A DNA stretch of 64,000 nucleotides from Nomia melanderi (lineage: Eukaryota; Arthropoda; Insecta; Hymenoptera; Halictidae): positions 1,488,001 to 1,552,000 of the forward strand of contig NC_135002.1 in NCBI RefSeq assembly GCF_051020985.1. Direction: 5' to 3'. The number at the start of each line of letters is the position of its first letter. Within the stretch, counting starts at the first letter, position 1. The position numbers were made by a program, and so were the translations under genes. The notes below the pieces were generated by a model. That model made no database searches and was not told the origin of the DNA. It saw only the letters and a list, made by a program, of their open reading frames with translations. This document shows positions 12,036 through 24,300 of the stretch, piece after piece.

Positions 12036-12351
12036 ATGTCGGACGACGAGAAGGAAGAGGAGAAGCCGTTCGCGGTGGAGCGAGCGAAGACTGGCCGCGC
12101 GAAATGCAAGAAGTGCAAGTGCCCGATCGATAAGGATGCCGTGAGGATCGCGAAACTGGTCTCGAATCCGTTCGGCGACGGCAAGATGAAAGCCTGGCAC
12201 CACGTCACGTGCCTGTTCGATGTGTTCGCGAAGCAGAGGGCGACTACCAAGCGGATAGACGATCCCGAGGAGGATATCGATGGCTGGCATGATCTCTGTG
12301 AAGAGGATAGGAAGATTATCCTGCAGAAGCTCGAGGAATTCGAGAATTCTG
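12036..12351 (+). CDS. LIG3: LIG3 exon 1: PARP-type zinc finger
   Basis: Residues 1-105 plus the first base of codon 106; donor GTAAGC. An acidic MSDDEKEEE start is followed by the zinc finger with ligands C24-x2-C27 and H56-x2-C59 and the conserved W54-H-H. This domain is the nick sensor shared with PARP1. The frames running opposite to this exon on the minus strand are shadows. Confidence 0.95.
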
Positions 12352-15300
12352 GTAAGCATTGGTAGCTGTGTAAACAGATGATGCACTGTTCTCTTTGTTT
12401 TTTAAGGATCGTAGAATATTCGAGAAGCACTTGGCTGTTTATGGAAAGTATGAAGTGCAGTGTGGGTTGGTAGGGTCTGTTAGGGCTTGGAAGAAGGGGT
12501 GTAGTTTTAATAGAATCCAATGAAACTCGATAGAGGTGAGTGGGAGGGAATAGGTATTGATGGGGCTGATGACGTCTGGTGGATTTTGTGAGAGAATAGG
12601 GGATTTTGTGGGAATACGATGGGTTTTAGGGGAACCAAGTAGATTCTAAGTGAGTACAATGGATTGCATGTGAGTCCAGTGGATTTTGAGTTAGTCCAGT
12701 AGATTCTAAGTGAGTCCAATAGATTTGAAGCAAGTCCAGTGGATTCCAAGAGAGGTCAGTAGATTTTAGTAGAGTTCCGTAGAATCCAAATAAGTCCAGT
12801 GGATTCTAAGTGAGTCCAATGGATTTCAAGTCCAGTGGATTCCAAGAGAGTCCAGTGGATTTGAGCAAAGCTCAGTGAATTCCAAGAGAGTCTAGTGGAT
12901 TTCAGCAGAGTCCAGTAAATTTCAAATGAGTCCAATGGATTTCAGCAGAGTCCAGTGGATTCTAAGGTAGACCAATAGCAAGAAAGTCCAGTGGATTGCA
13001 GAGTGTCCAATGGATTCCAAGAGAGTTCAATAGATTCCAGTAGAGTTCAATGGATTCCAAGAGTGTCCAATGGATTCCAAGAGAGTTCCATAAGTTCTAC
13101 TAGAGTTCAATGGATTCCAAACGAGCTCAATGGATTTCAAGCATCTTCAATGGATTCTATATAAATCCACCAGATTCTAGCAGAGTCCAATGGATTCCAG
13201 AAAGTCCAACGGATTCCAGCAGATCCCCAAGAACCCAAACACAAAGCCTAACCCAAGAGACCCCATCAGACTCCTCTAACCTCCGCGACAACATAGCACC
13301 CTTCTCCAAAGTCCATAAAAATCTACGGGAATCCATTGGCCTCCAGTAGAATCCACTCGGTATCGACGCAGTCGCGTAGAACCTGGCACGGTCTAGCACA
13401 GTTCGATTTCAAAACCGCCGTCGTTGCAAAACAAGTGAATCATCGATCGATATATCCACCGCTCTGATTTTTCTCTCCCGGCGAGCGGCAAGATGGCGTC
13501 TCGCGGTGATCTCGACGCCCGGGGGCAACGGATCCGTTCGTTCTCATCTTCGCTCGATCCGTGGATCCCGTTCGCGGATCGACGGACGAGAGACCGATGC
13601 CGTCTCGTTATCGATAACACTTCCGCTCGCGTGTCACCGCGAGATAAAGACGAATTCGTGGCGATTCTCGGGCAGAGATGCCGACAGCCGGAGCAGCTAC
13701 CGCCGCGCGGTTATCTCGCTTTGCCCCGCGAGCACCAGCTAAGACGTTTTAATTGCTGCCTCAATTGAATCGCGGCGCGTACTACAAATTGTGTTCCCCC
13801 CCCCCTCCCTATAAATCATATCCTTCGAGAATTATCGCTTATTAGAACGATCGGCTTCCGCCTAATGATTTACGAGCCGTGAAGCAACCTCGCGCACGGC
13901 GCGCGGATTATTATTAACTCCGCGGCAGATTATAGCTCGCGATAGCTTACCAAACATTTCATCATTAATGATCAGTAATGAATTCCTCGTCACTCCTTTT
14001 ACTTATTTCCTCCATTCAATTCGAATTCTGTTGAGCTCGATGCTTCAGAGTTGAACTTTTTCAAGTTCTTTTAACGTTCCCTCTATTCAATTCGAATTCT
14101 GTTGAGGTCGATGCTTCAAAGTTGAAATTTTTCAAGTTCTTTTAACGTTCCCTCTATTCAATTTGAATTTTGTTTAGCTCGATACTTCAGAGTTCAACTT
14201 TTTCAAGTTCTTTTAACGTTCCCTTTATTCAATTCGAATTCTGTTGAGCTCGATGCTTCAAAGTTGAAATTTTTCAAGTTCTTTTAACGTTCCCTCTATT
14301 CAATTTGAATTTTGTTTAGCTCGATACTTCAGAGTTCAACTTTTTCAAGTTCTTTTAACGTTCCCTTTATTCAATTCGAATTCTGTTTAGCTCGATACTT
14401 CAAAGTTGAACTTTTTCAATTTCTTTTACCGTTCTCTTCAAAGTGTAACTCAAAGTTTCATTGTTCAAAGCAGCGCACTGCAGTCATCTATTCCCAAATT
14501 AAAATTTTTATAACCTCAATCCTATTATTCCTTTCTTCTTTGAATTCCAGCGCCGTTTAAGACACCGAAAGCGAAAAAAGAAGCAGACACTTCGAAGCGC
14601 AAATCGACTCCCACGAAAGCCGGCAAGCCGAATAAGACCAAACAAGAAGACAAGTCCTCCAGCGAGGATCTGGCAGATTCGAAATCGAAGAACCGTAAAG
14701 CAGTTCCGAGTAAAGACGATTCCTTCGAGGCGTTTCAGAAGCTGTGCGAGGACATTGCCAAAGTCGACGCGTACACCGACAAGACCGCAGTCGTTAGGAA
14801 GATGCTGACGAAAGGATCCACTGGCGGTGAGTGTTTTCGCTCGTATAACTCGTCCCCTAGTTCTAACACATCGCAGACCAATCAGAATCCGAGAAATAAT
14901 TACAATGATAAGTTCCAAGGGAATGGCGATACTAATCATCACAGCGCTATCTTCTTTATGCGACCGTATGACGTAAAGGATACGAGTAATAATATATTAA
15001 AATAACTTAGGGATAAGATAACGGGAGCCGGACGCTGTTGCTAAACCTTGTCCAGAACCGGAGATTATTCTAAAACTTCGGTTCCAACGGATGTAGGAAA
15101 CCGGTTCCCTGATTTCGACGAACGTTTCAGAGTTAGAAAAATACAACGCGGTTAAAAAATCGTCAGAGAATTACTACGAAACTGAGATTTTTCACGAGAA
15201 ACTGATACGAGTTGGACCAGTATTCGAAATTTCTCGGGAAATTCGAGGAACTCTATGAATATTTTTAAAATTCTGGGTTCCATTTATGAAACATAATTAG

Positions 15301-18300
15301 ACAGACTTTATCACAAGAGCCGTGAATTATCCTAAACCCAGAATTTCGAGAATTAGACAAATGTTTCGATTACGTAATACTGTGTTTCACGCTCTTTATT
15401 CGCATTTGTAGTTTATTGTGAGAAACACATTTATATACATGAAAGATGAAATCGGTGAGTGCTTCCAAAAACACACTTCTTCTTTTTGTCAGTTAGTTCT
15501 TGTGGAGTTCGATCAAGATTTTATGCTTACAGATTAAAATTATTGTATTTTTTAATAAATGTTCCTAAAAAAGGTAGACATCCGTAACCGTCATTTGTTT
15601 TTCACAGCTTCGATTTCTCTGATACGCAAAAAACGGCTGTAGACGTCCACCTTTTTTTAGGAAAATATATTAAAAAAAAAGAAGAGAAACTAGGAACGTG
15701 TTTACGTGAATGCCTCAACACTTTGTAATGACTACGAATTATTTTTCTTGGAGTTTTCTGGAGTAATTTTTTTACTTCACCAATCATTAAAACAAGGCTA
15801 AAAGATTTACAGGGTAATAAACTCAACAGTGATTTTTTAAATTGTTTTATAATACTAAAAATGTAGGACAGCTATAGACGTAATTTACAACGTGTTAAAC
15901 AGTTTGCCGAAGAAATCGAAATAAAATATCGATTGGCAACAGTAGTTTCGGCTGCTTTCTCTGCGAAACGAGACGAGCGAGCGAATAGAAAAATGCTCGA
16001 ACTGGCCGTCGGTCTGCCCTACAGTTTTCAAACGTAGATCAACGTTCAAAGTCGATCGCGATCGCGAGCATCGAATTGCGTAGTCGCGTTCTCTCGGATA
16101 TTAACGTTGATTACGTGCGAGGGAGAAAGAGAGAGAGAGGCCCGACCGAATTTCGTAACGTTTCCGAGGGGTCAAGGTTTCCACACGCGACTCCGACACC
16201 GCTTTGTGAATTAGCAGTCGCGACAGATCACGAGCGAGCCCGATCGGATCTCGATTATCGCGCGATCCTCCGCCTCCGTTCGGCCGGCCGATCTCGTGAC
16301 TTATGCACAGAGAAATATTCGGCGCGCATCAACGCCGGCACTTATAAACAAAGAACTTTCACCTGACAGAGGTTTTATCGAGGAAAGGATTGCGGGCTTG
16401 TTGCATAAATGAATGAATTACGAAAACACGATAAGAGGAACCGCTCGGCCGGGTTAAGTGAATTATGGAAATTTCGCGGACGGAACCGGTGTGGACGGGA
16501 ATAGGTTAATTGGTTTGTGGAATGGTACTGGTTTGAGGTGACGCCGAATTTAGGGGTGAGAGGTGTTTTATGGGTTTGGGAGTTTGGAACGTTTGGATGT
16601 GGGGAAGTTGGATGGTTGGAGAGGTTCAGTGTTTGGAAATGGGAAGATTGAACGATTGGAAGGTTTGGATGTTTGAATATTGGAAAATTTGAAGGTTGGA
16701 AGGTTTGATAGTTGAAAAGTTTGAAGGTTTGATAATTGAGAAGTTTGAAGGTTTGAGGATTGAAAACTTTGAAAGTTCGATAATTGAAAAGTTTGAAGGT
16801 TTGAGAATTGAAAGCTTTGAAAGTTTGATAATTGAGAAGTTTTAAGGTTTGAGAATTGAAAGCTTTGAAAGTTTGATAATTGAGAAGTTTGAAGGTTTGA
16901 GAATTGAAAACTTTGAAAGTTTGAAGCTTTGAGAATTGAAAACTTTGAAAGTTTGAAGATTTGAGAATTAAAAATTTTGAAAGTTCGAAGGTTCGAGAGT
17001 TGAAAACTTTGAAAGTTTGATAATTGAAAAGTTTGAACGCTTGAAAATGGGAAAATTGAAAATGTTGAAAGCTTAGAAGTTTAAAAATGGGAAAATTGAA
17101 ACATTTGAAAGTTTGGGAATTGAAAACCTTAAAAGTTTGATAATTAAAAACTTTAAATATCTGAAAATGGGAAGATTGAAGATTAGGAAACTTCGGAGTC
17201 TGAATACTGGACACCTCGATATCCGTAAATTTCAAAATCTCCAAGTTTCCCATCGCGAGCAACGTTTTCGCTCGGAAACCGCAAGATGTAACAATGCAAC
17301 AATATCCAACGAGCGGTAAATATCTCGTTATTTAAGAGCCCTGCGAACCGTTTATCCGAAGTTTGCCGCATGGGCAGCTGCGTATTCTAAGTACATTTTT
17401 ATTCACCTCGAAGTTGCTAGTTCTCGGCGTGTTTATCGTTGTGGGTGCGAAGCGTGGCCGGTTCACAGGGCCATTTAATCTTGGGTACATCTGCCCGCAT
17501 TCGCGCTCGTCCAGATAGGCTTCAGAGATTATCGATGTTTTGGTGACCTTGATAAGTTCAGCGCGCGACAGTCGCGTCTGACGAAACGAGCCGCGCGAAT
17601 CCTTTCTATCGACTTCGGCTGCGTTTTTTCGATGTAATCGGCTTGCATCTTCGATTCGATTAATTCGCGTGTTCGGTTCAGCTACGTTATACCACACAAT
17701 TGATGAATTTATCAAGAATATCAGCTTTATTATAGAAATTTAATATTTATAAGCCGACAATCCCATAAAAGTGGTAGATTTCTTCGATTCTTACGCACCG
17801 AAGAATAATTGTATTTATAAATATGAACTGAAAATATTAAGCTATTCGATTGATTCTATATTTGAAGGTAATGTGTTGATTACCGAGTAATATCCCGTAT
17901 CAAGAGAAATTCTGATTGAACGCTAAAGTTTGTTACAGAAGTTAATTCATAAGGAACAAGGGTTAAGCCTTTTAAACGAACTTCAGTCCCAGATCAAAGG
18001 AAGAAAGAAACCGCAACAAAAAATTCCACCCAATATTTCTCATAAAGAAGCAACCTTCATTTCATTCCCGAAGCATTTTCTCGTAATACATTCGAGGAAG
18101 AAAGTTTCCCGACGACTTAATATTTCACCGAACCGTAACATTTCCCTCGGAACTTTTTCCACCGAGAAAAAACATGGTGAACTGTTGGGATTGCCGGAGG
18201 ATTCTTGTAATTACTCTCCCATCGTGGCGTTGGAAACGTCGAATAATTAACACGTATCTGGCAGACGTTTAAATACACACAATTCGAAAAGCAGCGTAAC

Positions 18301-21300
18301 TTTAAGTGCTCGTGTACATTTTATACGTGTTTCTCCCAGAGAAATATCTGTGTGTATATTAAACATTCCATTTTAATTTATCTAGATTCGTAAGAACAAT
18401 TATTCCAATTATTTCAATTCGTTTAGATTCAACGAAACAAGAATCGTTCCTTTATTCTGAAGTCCCAATGACAAATTTCCCAAAATAATTCTCTATACAT
18501 CAAAAATTGCACATTAATTCATTCAAATTCAAAGAAACAAGAATCATTCAGAAGTCCCGATAACAAATTTCCCATAAACGCATCTCTATATATAAAAAAT
18601 TGCATGTCAATCCATTCGAATTCAAAGGAACAATAATCATTCTGAAGTCCTAACGTCATTTTCGCGAATAATCATCTAGCAAACAACAAATCGGCGTGAT
18701 TCGGCCGAACAAACGTTAAGATTCGCACAGAAGTGCGCGTACACGTACACAAACACCTCTCACTGTCACAGTGAAAGGAGAAATCCTATCAATGGACTAT
18801 CGAGTACGCTTTCCGTGTAAACACAGCGTACATACGCTCTTCTTTGTCCATCCCGTGTCTCCGACCCCTTGTTTCCTTCGTTCTTTCGCGAGCTTGAACA
18901 AATACGATACCCGAATCGGATACAAGGAAACCATTAATCACACCGACCACCGTCGTGGATTTTTCTTTGGTTAGTGGAAGATTTTCAACGGTTATCTGCC
19001 ACCCCGCCGGCGCTGGATCCTCGATCCTTATTAGCTGACCGCTAATTCACTCTATTTCCATGCACTCGCATGCAACTGCATGGAAATTTAGAAATGCAAA
19101 CGCTGCGCGCGATGAGAATTGTTTGAAACATCTAAAGGAGCTTCTGACGTTCTTCAAAATATCCGTTAATTTGTATGAATGTTATAATACATTTTTAAAG
19201 ACTCGAAGTTTGGTTCAACTTGAACATCGTAATTCTGTAATTGAAACTTTCTTTATTCCAACACTTCTTCATTCGAAAAAAGAAACTTTTGACCACTACC
19301 CTAGCAAAATTATAATAATCTTTCATTATCATTCTAACGAAGGATAATCGAATAAAATTAACAATACAAATTCACTCGCAAGAGACCAGTAAACGATAGA
19401 AAAAGAATTCACGATGAAAGAGGATGATTACAATAATCGACAGATGGAAAACAATCGACGCTCAGAAGCCATTAACCCGTTCGCTATCGGTCGAACGTTT
19501 TCGAATGGCAAAAATTCATTTCAAATAAAAAATTCTTCCTGTATTTATTACAAATTATGTCGTCGTTAGTGGTAATCGAAGCAATTAATCCATACTTCTA
19601 GCGCGAACTGCAAGGTATCTCTTCGCTGGCAACGAACAGGTTGAAATGACTGTCACGTGTGCTCTATAATGACAAAGCATAGTGTAAAATAAACAAAGTA
19701 GTCATCGATTTACTGCGATTCTACACGAATCATCGAACTCCCGCGAAATTAACCAAAGAACGCTCGTTAGACGCGCGAGTCCGAAATGCGTTAAAATCTC
19801 GCGCGCAACGCGTTAATAAATTCTCGCGACGATGAAGATCACTTCTGGAACGAACGCCGGCGGCGAACGGGTTAATTGATTAACGGGCCGCGATGTTGGC
19901 GCGATTTTCGCGCGGAGAACGTCTTCCGCGAGGCGCGACCCGCCGATCAATGACGATCCAACCTCTCGCGAAATTGTTTTCGTAGAAACAGTTGGCGAGT
20001 TAACTTCTGACACGGCACAGATTGCGGCCCGTTGATTTCTCCTCCGCGTCATAGTCTTGACCCAGTGTGCGACGCGTGTATCGTCGCGAAATTTTCCGCT
20101 AGCCGAACGGGGCACGCGTTCCTTGCGCTCGCCCTTTGCCGTTCCTAAGGACGCGCCATTTTGGTGAACCGAGTCTCGGCTGGATCTTCGATTCCGGTTG
20201 CGCCTGATCGCGCTCGGATTCAGTGGGATCAGGATCATCGCGCAGTCGTTGATCATTGTGGATTTGCTGGGATTCGAACTAATTTTCTTGAATATTTATA
20301 TCGTTCAGAAGGAACATAAGGATTTGGAGAAATCTAAGTCTTCAGAAAATTTAGAATATTAATTTACAAAATTTTCCTAGTTCGGAAGGAACATATGGAT
20401 TTGGAGAAATCGAAGTCTTTAAAAAATATAGAATATTAATTTGCACACTTCCGAATTCTATGGTGTAGGCATAGAAGAAATCCTTTACGACAGAAATGAC
20501 GAAATAGTTAACATTGTCGCAGCAGTCCCATGACCGCAGCTTCCAAGTGACTCAGAGCAACTATAATTCACAAGCTACGTCAAATAAAACTGTCGAGTAA
20601 CGTAAATAACTAGATAACAGAGTAGCGTAAGAATCGTAGTAGCAAACAATTAATAATTGCTCCTTGTATCTCTGTCACAAAGGAACAAGTGCCACGTAAA
20701 GATGTTTTTCATCAACGTAAGTACCAAGAACCGTTCAGTTACTAGCATCAGAAGCAGCAACCCTCAAACACCTAGAGTATCTCCGAGTTCATCGCTTACA
20801 AATCATCAAACTCTCCCCTCATCTCCAATAACTCGACAATCAGCGAGCCCCATCAGAAAACCATCGAAGTTCTCGTGTTATTCAACCGTCGAAATCAAGC
20901 AGCCGTTCAACCTATAACCCTTTGCATTCGAGAGGTGACTCTCAGTCATTTGATTTGCTACAGCAATACGAAGTTGAATATTTAGTATTCCAAATGAAAC
21001 TTCGTACTGCTGTGTGGAATATTTAAATAAAATAGCTTTGTCGCTTAATTTATCCGTGAGTTATCGTCAAAATCAGTTTCAAAGAAATGTTGAATATTTC
21101 CAGTGGAAAACTTTCTAGTGCAAAGGGTTAATATTCCCCTCATTTCTCTCTTTCTGTTAACCCTTTGAGGACGAAGACTAACACTAGAACAACCGTACCA
21201 GTGAAAATGACTTCAGTTTTTCTGTTCCGCAATTATTGATATTTTCAAAGCATTGAATATTCGGAATGATCTTGAAAATAAATAGTTTCACTCGAAAGCT

Positions 21301-24300
21301 ATAATGACCGTCTGAGGAAACCGAAAATAATCAGTTACTACTGTGATTGGTTTCAGTTTGTTTCGCAGTTATCGATATCTCCAAAGCATCGAATATTCGA
21401 AATGATTTTGAAAATTAATACTTTCACTCGAAAACTATAACGAACGTCTGAGGAAACCGAAAATAATCAGTTACTCACTACGATCCGAAGTCCCTTCCTC
21501 CGGTAATTATCCCGTGAACCAAGCCGAGAAACTGAGCTGCCCCCTTCGCGGAGCGTTCTCCGGCAGCCCCTGTCCTCCGAAGTCTCTAGTAAAGAGGAAG
21601 ACGGTATCTGCGCGAGGATCAGCGCGAGTATGTACCACAAGGCGAGATAATCACTGTCACCACCGCGAGTATCGTGAATCGTGGGATCGGCGTGCGAATC
21701 GAGCGAGAGATAACGTTGGCCGATCTCGTCGTCTCGGTCTCTCTCCCCGGTTTTATCAGCGCGCGTCGTCGTCGAGCAATTCGCGGCTCGTTTACACGCG
21801 GCGCAATCAAGGTTTCGCGACTATTGGTCCCGGGGGGCTGTGCTCCGCTGTCTTATAAGCTTAGAGCTGTCCCCACCTAATCGAGTCCGGTTTGTAAACG
21901 CGATGCCGAGCCCCTTCTCGTGCAGCCAGCTTGGCTCCAGACGTCTCCGGGCGCTCTCCGCCGTTCTTTTTCCCCCCTTCGAGTGTCCCACCACGCGCGG
22001 CTCTGGTGCCCCACCCCCCGTCCGCCTCGAGTTTATTGCCGATCGGACGCCGTCGTTATCGGCATTATCGGCACCCCCCCTTCTGGCCGATGGCTCTCCC
22101 ACCTTGCAATTCGCGAGCACCCCCTTCTTCTAATGAGAAATTTCATGTGAATGCGACTTTGGGTATTAAACATTGCATTTCAGTTTATTTAGCTTGATGG
22201 GAATGAGAATTGTTGGTTTACTGTGATATCCTAGTGACTAATTTTTGTCATTTGTGTACCAGTAATCGTCTATGAAGCAATAATGTATCGGTCATCCCTT
22301 CTAGGTGATGGTTCTCCTAGCTTTTAGTTTGCGAGCATCCTCTTCTTCTTCTAATGAGAAATTTTATGTGAATGCGACTTTGTATACTAAAAATTGCATT
22401 TCAGTTTATTTAAGTTGAAAGAAATAAGAATAATTCCGAAATTTTAATAAATTTTACGTAAACATATCTCTGTGCATTAGACATTGCATTTCAATTCATT
22501 TAGATTGAATGGAACAAGAATCATCTCGAAATCCTAATGGAAAATTTTACGTAAACATATCTCTATGCATTAAAAACTCCATTTCAATTCATTTAGATGA
22601 AAAGAAACAAGAATCTTTCGTCTACCCTGAAATCCTAATGACAAATGTCACATAAATACGTCTCTGTAGATTAAAAACTGCATTTCAATTCATTTAGATC
22701 AAAAGAAACAAGAATCTTTCGTTGCCCATGATATCCCAATGACAAATTTCCATCATTAGCCTACTAACCACCTTCTACTAAACGATCCTGTATCAACCAC
22801 CCCCAGGGAATGATTCTTCCAACTTCCAATTCGCAAGTACCTTCTTCGTCTCTCTTTTAATGTCTCGTTGCTTGCTTCCTCTTCCTCCACTTCTCCATCA
22901 TTTCCATCGTCCCCGTCATCCTGACCTCCCCCAACCCCTTCATGACAGTGTTTTCCTACTTTTCCATCTTCCCATCACCCTCATTTACATGGATCGCTCC
23001 GGGCGAACCACCCACGAATCAATCTCGCCCCTGATTCCACGGGTTAATCGGCTGGAATTAATTCCATTTCATTATTTCCCAGATAAATCGAAGTTACTCT
23101 ATCGTCGGCGATTCCGACGACGAAATCGATATCGATCGTTCCCCTTCGAAACAAGAATCTTCTTTCCCCTCGCGAAATGACGACTGGCGAAACGTTGCTT
23201 TGCCATCTCCCTCGAGTATATATATATATATATCTAGGTTGTCGCATAATTCGCGAGTAATTAAATAAATACCAGTTGCCTCGCGGTTTCTCGCAGTTAC
23301 GCTGACGAAAGCGTAATCATCGATAATGTTCTATTACAAAATCGAATTGTACGCTCGCAGGAAATTCGATTCCACGCTCGCAGCGGATCTACATCTACCG
23401 CTCGGATTATAATTCGATGACGGCCGAATATGACTTTATTTTTATTCGAAGGAAACGGACGATACGGTTTAAAAGGATTAATTTCGGGAGAACACCACCT
23501 GCTGCAGAGATAACGGGGATTTGCGCTATATTTAAAACAGGTTACTATAAAAAACAAAACACTTGTAATTCCGATATAATAAGCTCGTATCTGACCCAGT
23601 GATCGCTGGAATTTGCCGGGGAAAATCGAAAATCGATGTATAATTCCGAACGCGTCGTTTCATCCTTCGAACGTCCGTTTGTTTTCTCTTCGGCGAATCT
23701 TTATGGACATCGATTAAAATTGATGCACTGTAGATTGCTCCGGCTGTTCTATTTCGAATGTTCTCTGTTTGGAACTAGATGTTTCGATCGACGTCACGCG
23801 AGTCTATTGATATTGTATTTTAGTCTATGACAGAGCTATTATTCAATTGGCAGGAAAACATCGATTTTCATGAGAAATCCTACACGTTCAGTCTGACATC
23901 ATTGTTACGTGGTCTGTTAAGTAAGGTCAACCCCTTTGATGTTTCTCATTCATGAGAATGAGACTCCGTCGAGAATAGTTTCTTAGAAAACGAGGAGGAA
24001 TCTGCGTTTACTCTTAAGGTTAACGATCAATAGATAGATCGAAGTGATGGAGAGTTTCAGCTGAGAACGAATGAATTGGAATGTACAATTGACAATTTCT
24101 CTTTAAAATCGCGAGTAATTGTGTATTGGAGAATAAGGATGGAAAATTGAGAGGAAGGGACGAGTGTTATGATTGTTATTATTATTATTATCATCAGTGA
24201 CAATTGTATTAATGTATCTATTTGTGTATCTCGATGTGTCATGTTTTAATATTAATTTTAATAGTGTTTGTAATATCAATTAGAATTTGAATTTGAATTT

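Larger units (their letters stand above)
12352..14550 (+). other. LIG3 intron 1
   Basis: 2.2-kb intron carrying the GTCCA/GTGGATT minisatellite (12590-13236), a CpG-rich block at about 13380-13960 with an AAGATGGCG box, a poly-C run near 13797-13806 and the 71-bp tandem array (14015-14440). No additional exon was recognised. Confidence 0.85.

Noticed and set aside
11864..12520. 218-codon minus-strand frame
   Set aside because: It lies opposite LIG3 exon 1, whose zinc-finger reading on the plus strand is unambiguous.
16375..17262. 295-codon minus-strand open frame as a protein gene
   Set aside because: It is a direct translation of a short degenerate tandem repeat with no domain, start context or splice support.
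18960..18980. TCTTTGGTTA as a miR-9-like seed
   Set aside because: Only the first ten bases match; the rest differs and I saw no hairpin partner.
20262..20280. GGGATTCGAACT as a tRNA B box (minus strand)
   Set aside because: No acceptor stem, A box or cloverleaf can be formed around it.
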